Source of the DNA: Sphingopyxis sp.
GTDB lineage: Bacteria > Pseudomonadota > Alphaproteobacteria > Sphingomonadales > Sphingomonadaceae
Direction: 5' to 3'
Assembly (NCBI GenBank): GCA_026125835.1
Contig: JAHCKJ010000001.1
Location: 1 to 34,832, forward strand
Length of the DNA stretch: 34,832 bases
The number at the start of each line of letters is the position of its first letter. Positions within the stretch are counted from its first letter, which is position 1. The notes beneath the pieces were generated by a model. The model worked only from the letters and a program-made list of their open reading frames with translations. It was not told the DNA's origin and made no database searches. Below, one piece after another: positions 15,699 to 24,359 of this stretch. Position numbers and translations under genes: made by a program.

Positions 15699-16403
15699 TC
15701 AACCCCCCAACACGTCCTCCACCCACTCCGGCACCAGCCGCGTCGCCGGGCCGTGCCGCGCCTCGGCGAACCAGTAACTCCCCTGGCTCGGTTCCATATT
15801 GAGTTCCAGCGTCAGTGCCCCCGACTGGCGCGCTTCGCGGACGAACCCCGCCGCCGGATAGACCGCGCCCGAGGTGCCGATCGACACGAACAGGTCGGCG
15901 CGGTTCAGCGCATGGTAAATCTCGTCCATCCGGTAGGGCATTTCGCCGAACCATACGATGTCGGGGCGCAGCGTGCCGCCCGCGCCGCACGCCGGACAGG
16001 CAGGCCGGTCGAGCAGCGGCCCGGTCCACGGGGTGCGCGCGTCGCACGCGGTGCACCAGGCGTTCAGATGCTCGCCATGCATATGGATCAGCCGCTTCGC
16101 CCCCGCGCGCTCGTGCAGGTCGTCGACATTCTGGGTAACGATGGTCAGCTCGCCCGGCCATTCCGCGTCGAGCCGCGCCAGCGCTTTGTGCGCCGCATTC
16201 GGCACCTTCGTCTGGATCGCCGCGCGCCGCATGTCATAGAATCGCAGCACCAGATCGGGGTCGCGCGCGAACGCTTCGGGGGTCGCGACATCTTCGACGC
16301 GGTGCTGTTCCCACAATCCGCCGCCGTCGCGAAATGTGTCGATGCCGCTTTCGGCGGATACGCCGGCGCCGGTCAGGATGACGATGTTCTGAACTTTTCC
16401 CAT
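15699..16403 (-). CDS. NAD-dependent protein deacylase, sirtuin (SIRT5/CobB type)
   Basis: NAD-dependent lysine deacylase, 234 residues. The NAD site reads TGAGVSAESGIDTFRDGGGLW (residues 11-31), then TQNVDDLHERAG and the catalytic His109 in IHMHGEH. Zinc is held by four Cys: WCTACD (117, 120) and ACPACG (136, 139). GTSGAVYPAAGFV completes the Rossmann fold. In FYDMRR (55-60), Tyr56 and Arg59 match the Tyr-x-x-Arg pair that gives class III sirtuins their preference for succinyl, malonyl or glutaryl lysine, so desuccinylation is likely as well as deacetylation. The start at 16401-16403 gives the standard N-terminus; the frame is open far upstream but runs into an intergenic repeat. Confidence 0.92.
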   Translation of the reverse strand: MGKVQNIVILTGAGVSAESGIDTFRDGGGLWEQHRVEDVATPEAFARDPDLVLRFYDMRRAAIQTKVPNAAHKALARLDAEWPGELTIVTQNVDDLHERAGAKRLIHMHGEHLNAWCTACDARTPWTGPLLDRPACPACGAGGTLRPDIVWFGEMPYRMDEIYHALNRADLFVSIGTSGAVYPAAGFVREARQSGALTLELNMEPSQGSYWFAEARHGPATRLVPEWVEDVLGG

Positions 16404-16415
16404 ATCCGACCCTAT

Positions 16416-16489
16416 CCGTTCGCCTCGAGCGAAGTCGAGAGGCGTTTGGCGCCGGGCCAACGTGTCTCGACTTCGCTCGACACGAACGG
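16416..16489. repeat. Intergenic inverted repeat (TCGAGCGAAGTCGAGA type)
   Basis: 25-base arms (16416-16440 and 16465-16489) differ at two positions and enclose a 24-base GC-rich loop. The element lies between the divergent sirtuin and dapB genes, 33 bases before the dapB start, so it probably forms a strong hairpin in one or both leaders. Confidence 0.8.
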
Positions 16490-16521
16490 CTAAAGGAAGG
16501 CCGCGTATCAGGGGACGGCAT

Positions 16522-17256
16522 ATGACCAGCATCGGCATTATCGGCAGCGAAGGACGGATGGGCGTCGCGCTCGCCGCGGCGATTTCCGAAGCGGGGCAGC
16601 GGCGCTGCGGCATCGACAAGGGCGGCGATGTGGTGAAACTAGCGGGCGACGCCGACGTCCTCGTCGACTTTTCGTCCCCCGCCGCGCTCGAAGCCACGCT
16701 CGACGCCTGCGTCGCGGCGAAAAAGCCGATCGTCATCGGCACCACCGGGCTCGAGGAACGCCATCATTATCTGATCGACGATGCCGCCGCCGACATCGCG
16801 GTGCTCCAGACCGGCAACACCTCGCTCGGCGTCACCTTGCTCGCGCATCTGGTGCGCGAGGCGGCGGCGCGGCTCGATCCCGAATATGACATCGAAATCG
16901 TCGAGATGCACCACCGGATGAAGCTCGACGCGCCCAGCGGCACCGCGCTCCTGCTCGGACAGGCCGCCGCCGCCGGGCGCGGCATCGACCTTGGCAAATG
17001 CTCCGAACGCGGCCGCGACGGACTGACCGGCGCGCGCGGCCATGGCAAGATCGGCTTTGCAAGCCTGCGCGGCGGCACCGTCGCGGGCGATCATGACGTG
17101 ATCTTTGCCGGGCCGGAGGAGATGATCACCCTGTCGCACCGCGCCGAAAACCGCATGATCTTCGCCCGCGGCGCGGTCCGCGCGGCGCTGTGGCTGATCG
17201 GGCAGAAACCGGGGCGCTATACAATGCCGCAGGTGCTCGGGCTGCCCGAGCGGTGA
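16522..17256 (+). CDS. dapB: 4-hydroxy-tetrahydrodipicolinate reductase
   Basis: NAD(P)H-dependent reductase of the diaminopimelate/lysine pathway, 244 residues. It supplies the precursor for peptidoglycan and lysine. The dinucleotide site is IGIIGSEGRMGVALA at the N-terminus, IGTTGLEERHH contains the family GTTG, and TGNTSLGVTLLAHLV replaces the more common GNFS-type motif with NTS. The catalytic and substrate block EIVEMHHRMKLDAPSGTALLLG contains the His-His, the Lys and the SGTA loop. FASLRGGTVAGDHDVIFAGPEE, LSHRAENRMIFARGA and the GRYTMPQVLGL end are all canonical. The ATG at 16522 is preferred over the upstream one at 16462, which lies inside the intergenic repeat. Its stop overlaps the nth start. 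Confidence 0.95.
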   Translation: MTSIGIIGSEGRMGVALAAAISEAGQRRCGIDKGGDVVKLAGDADVLVDFSSPAALEATLDACVAAKKPIVIGTTGLEERHHYLIDDAAADIAVLQTGNTSLGVTLLAHLVREAAARLDPEYDIEIVEMHHRMKLDAPSGTALLLGQAAAAGRGIDLGKCSERGRDGLTGARGHGKIGFASLRGGTVAGDHDVIFAGPEEMITLSHRAENRMIFARGAVRAALWLIGQKPGRYTMPQVLGLPER

Positions 17257-17909
17257 AAAAGGCCGATATTTTCGAATTTTATCGCCGCCTGGCCGAACTT
17301 AATCCTTCGCCCGAAACCGAGCTTCAATTCGGCAACACCTACCAGCTGCTCGTCGCGGTCGTTCTGTCGGCGCAGGCGACCGACGTCGGGGTGAACAAGG
17401 CGACGCGGCGCTTGTTTCAGCAGGTGACGACGCCGCAGGCGATGATCGACCTCGGCGAGGTAGGCCTGAAAGAGCATATCAAGACGATCGGCCTGTTCAA
17501 CGGCAAGGCGAAGAATGTCATCGCGCTCTCCGAAATCCTCGTCCGCGACCATGGCGGCGAAGTCCCCGCCGACCGTGACATCTTGACCAGCCTGCCGGGG
17601 GTCGGACGCAAGACCGCCAATGTCGTGATGAACTGCGCGTTCGGCGCCGAAACTTTCGCCGTCGACACCCATATCTTCCGCGTCGGCAACCGCACCGGGC
17701 TGGCGCCCGGCAAGACGGTGCTCGCGGTCGAAAAAGCGCTGGAAAAAGGAACGCCCGCGCCCTTCCGCGTCGGCGCCCACCACTGGCTGATCCTCCACGG
17801 CCGCTACATCTGCAAGGCCCGCACCCCCGAATGCTGGCGCTGCCCGGTCGCCGACCTGTGCCGGTTCAAGCCCAAGACGGCGGCGCCGAAGGGGTGGAAG
17901 GGGGATTGA
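17253..17909 (+). CDS. nth: Endonuclease III (DNA glycosylase/AP lyase)
   Basis: Base-excision repair glycosylase for oxidised pyrimidines with AP lyase activity, 218 residues. The helix-hairpin-helix reads LTSLPGVGRKTANVV, with the Schiff-base Lys in GRKTA; the catalytic Asp is in AVDTHIFRVGNRTGL. The [4Fe-4S] cluster loop CKARTPECWRCPVADLC has the exact C-x6-C-x2-C-x5-C spacing. I take GTG at 17253 as the start: it overlaps the dapB stop as GTGA and gives the family N-terminus (VKKADIFEFYRRLAE). The longer frame from 17190 would reuse dapB coding sequence. Translational coupling to dapB is likely. Confidence 0.95.
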   Translation: MKKADIFEFYRRLAELNPSPETELQFGNTYQLLVAVVLSAQATDVGVNKATRRLFQQVTTPQAMIDLGEVGLKEHIKTIGLFNGKAKNVIALSEILVRDHGGEVPADRDILTSLPGVGRKTANVVMNCAFGAETFAVDTHIFRVGNRTGLAPGKTVLAVEKALEKGTPAPFRVGAHHWLILHGRYICKARTPECWRCPVADLCRFKPKTAAPKGWKGD

Positions 17910-17962
17910 TCCGTCCCTGTTGCGCGGATGTCCACTTTGGGGTGGGGAGCGGACCTTTAACC

Positions 17963-18062
17963 TCGTCATGCTGCGTTTCCAGCATCCATGGCTTAGTCGG
18001 GTTTGGCGCTGCGCCGACGGAAACGGCCGATCATGGATCCTGAAACAAGTTCAGGATGACGA
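17963..18062. repeat. Intergenic imperfect inverted repeat (TCGTCAT...CATGG type)
   Basis: Imperfect arms TCGTCATGCTG...CCAGCATCCATG (17963-17990) and CATGGATCCTGAAAC...TCAGGATGACGA (18032-18062) lie in the 269-base gap between nth and the M20 gene. The left arm has lost several bases compared with the right arm. No gene is seen in the gap. Confidence 0.65.
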
Positions 18063-18178
18063 TGCTGTAAATGTCGCGCTTCGGTCGCTAGCAATCATCT
18101 GCCCTGCTATTCTCCTCCACGTAACAGCGACAACGGTGCCACTTGCCGTCGGCCCATGACCCGCCATAACCCGTTGCC

Positions 18179-19549
18179 ATGCGCATGCCTTACGCCCCGC
18201 TCGCCCTCGCCGCCGCCCTGCTCGCCGCTGCGCCCGTCCATGCCAAACCTGCCGACGCCGACGCCGCGAAGCAGATCCTGAAGGACAGCATCGCGATCCC
18301 GACGGTCGAGGGGCGCGGCAGTGCCCGAACTGGCGGCCTATTATGCCAGGGTGCTGAAGGCGGCGGGCTATGCCGACAGCGACATCGAAATCACCCCGAT
18401 GGGCGAAACCGCAACCCTGGCGTGACGCTGACCGGCACGACGAAGAAGAAACCGATCCTGCTGCTCGGCCATATGGATGTTGTCGCGGCCGACCCGAAGG
18501 ACTGGACGCGCGATCGTTCGTGCCGGTCGAGGAGAATGGCCATATTTTTTCGGTAACGGGTCGGAGGACAACAAGTTCGACATCGCGATGATGGTGGCGA
18601 CGATGGCGCAACTCAAACGCGACGGCTTCAAGCCGCAGCGTTCGATCATCCTGTTATGACGGGGGACGAAAAGAAACCCAGATGGTGACGACCCGCGCTC
18701 GCCGCCCCAATAAGGACGCCGGGTAGCATTGAACGGCGACGGCGGCGAGAAGGACGCTCGGCGAGGATGGCAAGCCGCAATATTACGGAGCTGCAGGCGG
18801 GCGAAAAAACCTACGCCGACTTCACGCTCGAAGTCACCAACCCCGGCGGTCACAGCTCGCGCCCGTCGCCGATCAACGCGATTGTCCAACTCGCCGCGGC
18901 GCTCGAAAAGGTCGGCGCCTATAAATTCGCGGCGCAGCAGAACGAGCTGACGAAGATCGGCCTGCCGATCGTCGCCGAACAGGTCGGCGGCGACATCGGC
19001 GCCGCGCTCAAGGCGTTCGCCGCCAATCCGGCCGACGAAGCGGCGATCACCAAGATCCGCGCCGACCCCGAATATGTCGGCCAGATCGGCACCACCTGCG
19101 TGCCGACGCTGGTCAAGGGCGGCCATGCCGAAAATGCGCTGCCGCAGCGCGCGACCGCGAACATCAACTGCCGCATCTTCCCCGGCGTGCCGGTCGAAAG
19201 CGTGCGCGCCGAGCTTGAGCGCGTGATCGCCGATCCGGCGGTCAAGGTTCACACCGATCCCGACGCCAGCGCCAGCGACGCCTCGCCGCTGCGCCCCGAC
19301 GTCATGGCGGCGGTCAAAAAGGCAGTCCACGCCCGCGCCCCCGGCCTGCCGATCATCCCCTCGATGAGCGCAGGCGCCACCGACAGCTATCATTTCCGGA
19401 TGCAGGGCGTGCCGAGCTATGGCGTTGCGGGACTGTTTTCGAAAGCCAGCGACAGCTTCGCCCACGGCCTCAACGAACGGGTGCCGGTCGACGCGATCGC
19501 TCCTGCGCTGGCGCATTGGGACAGTTTGCTCAGGGATTTGTCGAAGTAG
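18179..19549 (+). pseudogene. M20 family zinc peptidase, multiply frameshifted 5' half
   Basis: Remnant or mis-assembled copy of an exported M20/M25/M40 carboxypeptidase of about 460 residues. A signal peptide is clear (MRMPYAPLALAAALLAAAPVHA). The family sequence then jumps frames: PELAAYYARVLKAAGYADSDIEI (from about 18322), then GVTLTGTTKKKPILLLGHMDVVAADPKDW (from about 18418, including metal His and Asp), FVPVEENGHIF (about 18518), GSEDNKFDIAMMVATMAQLKRDGFKPQRSIILL (about 18560; bridging Asp region), then a badly scrambled SGDEE region (18655-18780). From about 18785 a single clean frame carries the dimerisation domain and the metal-binding C-terminus (NPGGHSSRPSP, SMSAGATDSYHF, SFAHGLNERV) to 19549. 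At least six indels fall within about 500 bases while the last 760 bases are intact. That clustering suits sequencing error as well as decay. Confidence 0.8.
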
Positions 19550-19564
19550 GCGTGCTAATCAGGT

Positions 19565-19655
19565 CGTCGCCCCCGCGCAGGCGGGGGCCGCCATCGGCTT
19601 TTCACGGCGGTGTGGATCAATGTGGCCAGCGGCCCCCGTCTGCGCGGGGGCGACG
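19565..19655. repeat. Intergenic inverted repeat (CGTCGCCCCCGCGCAGGCGGGGGCC type)
   Basis: 25-base arms (19565-19589 and 19631-19655) with a single mismatch, each containing a smaller CCCCCGC/GCGGGGG hairpin. The element lies between the convergent M20 and TetR genes and ends 2 bases before the TetR stop codon, so it could also serve as a bidirectional terminator. Confidence 0.8.
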
Positions 19656-19656
19656 T

Positions 19657-20247
19657 TTAAACCAATGCCGCAACCGCCCGCTCGATCATCGCCACCGCCG
19701 CATCGGCGCCGAAACTGCCCGCGTCGAGCGACAGCTCGAGCCACAGCCCGTCGACCATCGCGGTCAGCATGATCGCCAGCCGCTCGGCATCGCGCGCGCC
19801 GCAGGCGGTCAGCAGCTCGCCCAGCCGCGCGCGGTAGCCGGCGTAACTTTCGGCGTGAATATCCGCCATCCGCGCGTCGCTGCGCGCCAGCGCCCAGAAG
19901 GCGGTCCACGCCCCCAGCAGTTCGGGATCGGTGACCGGGGCGCGGAAACTCGCGGTCAGATACGCCAGCAACCGCGCCCGCGGGTCGGCTCCGGCGCTCG
20001 CCACGGCGGCGGCAAAAATCGCGTCCATCCGGTCGCTCGTCGCCTGGTACGTCGCCGCGACCAGATCGTCGATGCCATCGAAATAATGGCGCAGCAGCCC
20101 CGGCGACACCCCCGCCTTCGCACAGATCGCGCGCACATTCGTCCCCGCCAGCCCATGCTCCGCCAACACCGCCGCGGTCGCCTCGATCAGGTCCGCCCGG
20201 CGGGCATCGGCGCTTTCGCGCGTAAAGGCTTGGCGAGCGGGCTGCAT
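19657..20247 (-). CDS. TetR family transcriptional regulator
   Basis: One-component repressor-type protein, 196 residues. The N-terminal DNA-binding domain contains ARRADLIEATAAVLAEHGLAGTNVRAICAKAGVSPGLLRHYFDGIDDLVAA, a clear TetR helix-turn-helix with the LLRHYF recognition-helix end seen in BetI-like members. The C-terminal part (about 60-196) is a helical ligand domain with AWTAFWALARSDARMADIHAESYAGYRARL, also BetI-like. Its ATG at 20245-20247 is immediately next to a perfect palindrome that separates it from the divergent Rieske oxygenase, so it very probably represses itself and that operon until an inducer binds. No Shine-Dalgarno site is visible apart from the palindrome itself. Confidence 0.9.
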   Translation of the reverse strand: MQPARQAFTRESADARRADLIEATAAVLAEHGLAGTNVRAICAKAGVSPGLLRHYFDGIDDLVAATYQATSDRMDAIFAAAVASAGADPRARLLAYLTASFRAPVTDPELLGAWTAFWALARSDARMADIHAESYAGYRARLGELLTACGARDAERLAIMLTAMVDGLWLELSLDAGSFGADAAVAMIERAVAALV

Positions 20248-20271
20248 CTTGTTATACGTTTGTATAACAAG
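20248..20271. promoter_or_regulatory. Perfect palindromic TetR operator
   Basis: CTTGTTATAC, four bases (GTTT), then GTATAACAAG: perfect 10-base arms, strongly AT-rich against the background. It directly abuts the TetR start codon and its right arm overlaps the AAGGA ribosome-binding site (20269-20273) of the oxygenase gene at 20281. Binding would block both divergent genes. Confidence 0.85.
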
Positions 20272-20280
20272 GATCGATTC

Positions 20281-21447
20281 ATGGCAACGCTGCGCGACAC
20301 TTTCGACCACATCGACGAACTCGACGGCTGGTCGCTCCCCGCCTGGACCTACAGCGACCCCGACTTCTACGCCGCAGAAATGGCGCGGATCTTCCGCCCC
20401 AGCTGGCAGGTCGTCTGCCACGACAGCGACATCCCGAACCCCGGCGACTGGCACAGCATCGATTATTGCGGCGAAAGCGTCCTCGTCGTGCGCGGCGCCG
20501 ACCGCATCGTGCGCGCCTTCACCAACGTCTGCCGCCACCGCGGCTCGCGGCTGGTCGATGGGTCAGCAGGCTGCGCGAAAAAGCTCGTCTGTCCCTATCA
20601 CGCCTGGACCTACGACCTGGACGGCCGTCTGACCGGGGTGCCCGACAGCGCGAGCTATCCGACGCTCGACAAAGCAAAGGCATCGCTGGTGCCGGTCGGC
20701 CTCGAGCAATGGCGTGGTTTCTGGTTCGTGCGCCTGACCGGCGATGGCGGACCCTCGGTCGCCACGATGATGGCGCCCTATGAGGAACAGGTTGCACCCT
20801 ACCGCTTCGAGGAACTCGGCGCTTTGGGCCGCGTCACCCTCCGCCCGCGCGACGTGAACTGGAAAAATGTCGGCGACAATTATTCGGACGGCCTCCACAT
20901 CCCCGTCGCCCACCCGGGACTGACCCGCCTGTTCGGCAAAAGCTATGGCGTCGAGGCGACGACCCACGTCGACCGGATGTGGGGCGACCTGATCGACCGG
21001 CCGTCGGTCAATTGGTCCGAACGCATGTACCAGCGGCTGCTGCCGCCGGTTCCGCACCTGCCGCAAGCGAGCCAGCGCCACTGGCTCTATTTCAAGCTGT
21101 GGCCCAATGTCGCCTTCGACATCTATCCCGACCAGGTCGATTTCATGCAATGGCTGCCGACCGGCCCGACGAGCTGCCTGATCCGCGAAATCAGCTATGT
21201 CCTCCCCGATGACCGCCGCGAAATGAAGGCGGCGCGCTACCTCAACTGGCGGATCAACCGTCAGGTCAACGCCGAGGATACCGTGCTCATCACCCGCGTC
21301 CAGCAGGGCATGGCGTCGCAGAGCTTCACCATCGGGCCGCTCAGCGACAAGGAAGTGTGCCTCAAGCATTTCTGCGCGCGGATGCGCGAACTGATCCCCG
21401 AATCCCGCCTCGAACAAGCCCCGCGTGCGGGATGGAGCAAAGCATGA
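20281..21447 (+). CDS. Rieske aromatic-ring-hydroxylating-type oxygenase, alpha subunit
   Basis: Catalytic subunit of a Rieske non-haem iron oxygenase, 388 residues. The N-terminal Rieske domain holds Cys84-x-His86 (NVCRHRGSRL) and Cys104-x2-His107 (LVCPYHAWTYDLDGRLTG) for the [2Fe-2S] cluster. The catalytic domain holds the mononuclear iron site DNYSDGLHIPVAHPG, with His206, His211 and the bridging Asp203. The length fits alpha-only oxygenases that dealkylate, demethylate or hydroxylate small compounds. No beta subunit, ferredoxin or reductase gene lies nearby, so electrons must come from elsewhere. The ATG at 20281 follows AAGGATCGATTC. The stop overlaps the FAD oxidoreductase start (ATGA). 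Control by the divergent TetR protein is strongly implied by the palindrome. The substrate is unknown. Confidence 0.92.
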   Translation: MATLRDTFDHIDELDGWSLPAWTYSDPDFYAAEMARIFRPSWQVVCHDSDIPNPGDWHSIDYCGESVLVVRGADRIVRAFTNVCRHRGSRLVDGSAGCAKKLVCPYHAWTYDLDGRLTGVPDSASYPTLDKAKASLVPVGLEQWRGFWFVRLTGDGGPSVATMMAPYEEQVAPYRFEELGALGRVTLRPRDVNWKNVGDNYSDGLHIPVAHPGLTRLFGKSYGVEATTHVDRMWGDLIDRPSVNWSERMYQRLLPPVPHLPQASQRHWLYFKLWPNVAFDIYPDQVDFMQWLPTGPTSCLIREISYVLPDDRREMKAARYLNWRINRQVNAEDTVLITRVQQGMASQSFTIGPLSDKEVCLKHFCARMRELIPESRLEQAPRAGWSKA

Positions 21448-23046
21448 CCAAGCAGTATGACGCCCTGATCATCGGCGCCGGCCACAATGGCCTTGTCTGC
21501 GCTTTCTATCTGGCGCGGGCGGGGCTGAAGGTGCGGATTGTCGAGGCGCGCGACGTCGTCGGCGGCGCCGCGGTGACCGAGGAATTTGCCCCGGGTTTCC
21601 GCAATTCGGTGGCGAGCTACACGGTCAGCCTGCTCCAGCCCAAGGTCATCGCCGACATGAAGCTCGCCGATCATGGCTACCGCGTGATCGAGCGGCCGAT
21701 CAGCAATTTCCTGCCGCAGGAAGATGGCGGCTATTTGAAGCTCGGCGGCGGGCTCGAGCGCACGCAACAGGAATTTGCCCGCTTCTCCGCGCACGACGCG
21801 GCGCGGCTGCCCGCATATTATGATATGCTCGAAGGCGTCGCCGACGTGCTCCGCGATCTCGCGCTCAAATCGCCGCCCAACGTCGGCGACGGGTTCAAGA
21901 CCTTGATCGACGCCGCGCGGCAGGGGCGCGGCCTCGCCAAACTCAGCCTGTCGCAGCAGCGCGATGTGCTCGAACTCTTCACCAAATCGGCGCGCACCTT
22001 CCTCGACAGCTGGTTCGAAAGCGAGGCGGTCAAGGCCGCGTTCGGCTTCGACGCGGTGGTCGGCAATTATGCCAGCCCGGACACCCCGGGCAGCGCCTAT
22101 GTCCTGCTCCACCACGTCTTTGGCGAGGTGAATGGCAAGAAAGGCGCGTGGGGCCACAGCGTCGGCGGCATGGGCGCGATTACGCAGATGATGGCGAAGG
22201 TCTGCACCCGGCTGGGGGTCGAGATCAGCCTCGAAGCGCCGGTGTCGCGGGTGCTTGTCGATGGCGGCAAGGCGGTCGGGGTCAAGCTGGTCGGCGGCGA
22301 GGAAATCGCCGCTGACCGCGTCATCGCCAATGTCGGCCCGAAACTCCTCTACGAACGGATGTTCGACGAAGGCGACATCGCGCCCGAGTTCCGCCGCCGG
22401 ATCAAGGCGTTCAAGGCGGGCAGCGGGACGTTCCGCATGAATGTCGCGCTCAGCGAGCTGCCGCTTCCTTGCTTGCCCGAACGCGGCGAGCATCATCAGT
22501 CGGGGATCATCCTCGCCCCGACGCTCGATTATATGGACCGCGCGCCTTCCTCGACGCGAAACATGGCTGGTCGAAGCAGCCGATCGTCAGAAATGCTGAT
22601 CCCCTCGACCGTCGATGACAAGCCTCAACCCCTCCCTGGCCAGCATGTCGCGAGCCTGTTCTGCCAGCAGTTCGCTCCCGAACTGCCCGATGGACGCGAC
22701 TGGGACGCCGAGGAAGAGTGCCGCCGGCTTCATCATCGACACCGTCGAAGCGCACGCCCCCGGTTTTCGCGCCTCGATCGTCGGCCGCCAGATCCTAAGT
22801 CCCAAGGGGCTCGAACGCAAGTTTGGCCTCGTCGGCGGCGACATCATGCACGGCAATATGAGCCTCGACCAGCTATGGTCGGCGCGCCCGGTGCTCGGCA
22901 ACGGCGCGTATCGCGGGCCGCTCAAGGGTCTCTATATGTGCGGCGCCGGCACGCATCCCGGCGGCGGCGTCACCGGTGCGCCGGGGCATAATGCCGCGCA
23001 CGTGATCCTGCGCGATCGGGGTTTGTTCGCGCCGCGCTGGCGGTAG
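21444..23046 (+). pseudogene. CrtI-like NAD(P)/FAD-dependent oxidoreductase, frameshifted
   Basis: Flavoprotein of the phytoene-desaturase-like amine oxidase/CrtI superfamily, about 530 residues if restored. The dinucleotide motif DALIIGAGHNGLVCA sits at residues 6-20, followed by the FAD-binding EARDVVGGAAVTEEF. The C-terminal FAD block LYMCGAGTHPGGGVTGAPGHNAA lies at 22930-23000. The frame from 21444 is clean to about 22545 (TLDYMDRA). A stretch reading FLDAKHGWSKQPIV follows in another frame (about 22548-22590), the first frame returns for MLIPSTVDD through PELPDGRDWDAEEE, and at about 22725 the homology moves to the frame that ends at 23046 (AAGFIIDTVEAHAPGF onward). Three small indels explain this. 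The ATG overlaps the oxygenase stop, so the two are co-translated and probably act on the same compound. Confidence 0.82.
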
Positions 23047-23053
23047 CGCGCGC

Positions 23054-24355
23054 TCAGGCAGTCGCGGCGATCCGTGCCGCGGCAAAACGCGTCCAGGCAT
23101 AGAGCGGCAGGCCTGCCGCCATCAGCACCAGGCTGAGCGCGCTGACGCTTATCCCGGCCCCCCACAAGGTCCACAGCGCATAGGAAAGGCCGATCAGCGC
23201 GACCGGGATCGCAACGCGCAGCCGCAAGGCGGCGGCGGCGCAGGCGAGGTACAGCCACAGTGTCACCGACGTCGACAGCACCGCCATAAAGGTGAACATC
23301 TCGCTGGTCGATTTATTGTTGTTCAGCACCACGCATGCGGTGGCGATCAGGCTGGACAGCAAAAGCGAGACAGCCGGGGTGCCGTGCCGGTTCTGCCGCG
23401 CCAGCCAGCCAGGCAGCAGACCCCGTTCGGCCAGCCGCGCGGGCTGTTCGGCCTGGATCAGCGTCCAGCCGTTGAGCGCGCCGAGCGCACTGATCGCGGC
23501 AAATGCGGCGATCCACGCCCCTGGTCCGGGTCCCCCATAGGTTTCGACGAAAAGCGAAAAGGGCGCCTCCGACGCGGCCACCGCGGCGGGCGGCAGCATC
23601 AGCGCGATCGCCGAACAAACGACCAGATAGATCAGCCCCGTCGCCAAGGTTCCGATCATCGTCGCGCGCGGGATATTGACCGCCGGCCGGTCGACTTTGG
23701 CGGCGGCGACGCTCGCCGATTCGAAACCGAGCAAGGCCCACAGGGTCAGAATTGCCGAACCGCTGACCGCCGTGAGCGACAGGCCGTCGACGGGGAAAGG
23801 GGTCAAAACGACCGGTTCGCCGCGCGAAAAGGCGATGGGGATCAGGATGATGACGGCCAGCAGCGGGATCAGCTTGATCGCCAGCGTGACGACCTGGAAC
23901 CCGCCGCTGGCGCGGGCGCCCTGCCAGTTGACCGCGGTAACGATCCAGATCAGCGCGATCGTCGATATCGCCATATGCTGCCCCAGCACCGGCATGAACA
24001 GGCTGAGAAAGCTGACCGCCGCGACCGCCAGCGTGACGTTGGCGGTCCACACCGACACCCAATAGGCCCAGCCGATCATGAAGCTGGGGATGCGGCCAAA
24101 GGCGCGCTCGACAAAGCCCGTAGGCCCGCCGGCGTCGGGGTGAGCGATGGTCAGCCGGGCAAGAACGAAGGCGAGCGCAAGCGCGCCGCCGATGGTGATC
24201 GCCCAGCCGACGACACCGTTCCAGCCAAAGGGGGCAAGGCTGGCCGGAAGCAGAAATACCCCCGAACCGATCATATTGCCCATGACCAGCGCGATCGCCA
24301 TCGAAAGGCCAAGCTTGCGCCTTGGCCTTTCGTGGGGATTTGTCGTCGCGGTCAC
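23054..24355 (-). CDS. APC family amino acid/polyamine-type permease
   Basis: Inner-membrane secondary transporter of the amino acid-polyamine-organocation superfamily, 433 residues with about 12 helices. It opens RRKLGLSMAIALVMGNMIGSGVFLLPASLAPFGW, with the unwound helix 1 motif GNMIGSGVF that binds the substrate carboxylate and amine in this family. ALLGFESASVAAAKVDRPAVNIPRATMIG is the conserved helix 6 and loop block. Related proteins carry amino acids, polyamines and agmatine. It starts 4 bases after the TonB-receptor stop, so both genes form one minus-strand transcript. It converges on the disrupted FAD oxidoreductase gene. An amine or amino-acid-like substrate for the locus is inferred from this gene. 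Confidence 0.9.
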   Translation of the reverse strand: MTATTNPHERPRRKLGLSMAIALVMGNMIGSGVFLLPASLAPFGWNGVVGWAITIGGALALAFVLARLTIAHPDAGGPTGFVERAFGRIPSFMIGWAYWVSVWTANVTLAVAAVSFLSLFMPVLGQHMAISTIALIWIVTAVNWQGARASGGFQVVTLAIKLIPLLAVIILIPIAFSRGEPVVLTPFPVDGLSLTAVSGSAILTLWALLGFESASVAAAKVDRPAVNIPRATMIGTLATGLIYLVVCSAIALMLPPAAVAASEAPFSLFVETYGGPGPGAWIAAFAAISALGALNGWTLIQAEQPARLAERGLLPGWLARQNRHGTPAVSLLLSSLIATACVVLNNNKSTSEMFTFMAVLSTSVTLWLYLACAAAALRLRVAIPVALIGLSYALWTLWGAGISVSALSLVLMAAGLPLYAWTRFAAARIAATA

Positions 24356-24359
24356 CCGG

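Noticed and set aside
19516..20280. Upstream extension of the Rieske oxygenase frame by 255 codons
   Set aside because: It is antisense to the TetR gene and passes through the intergenic repeat; family homology begins at the ATG at 20281.
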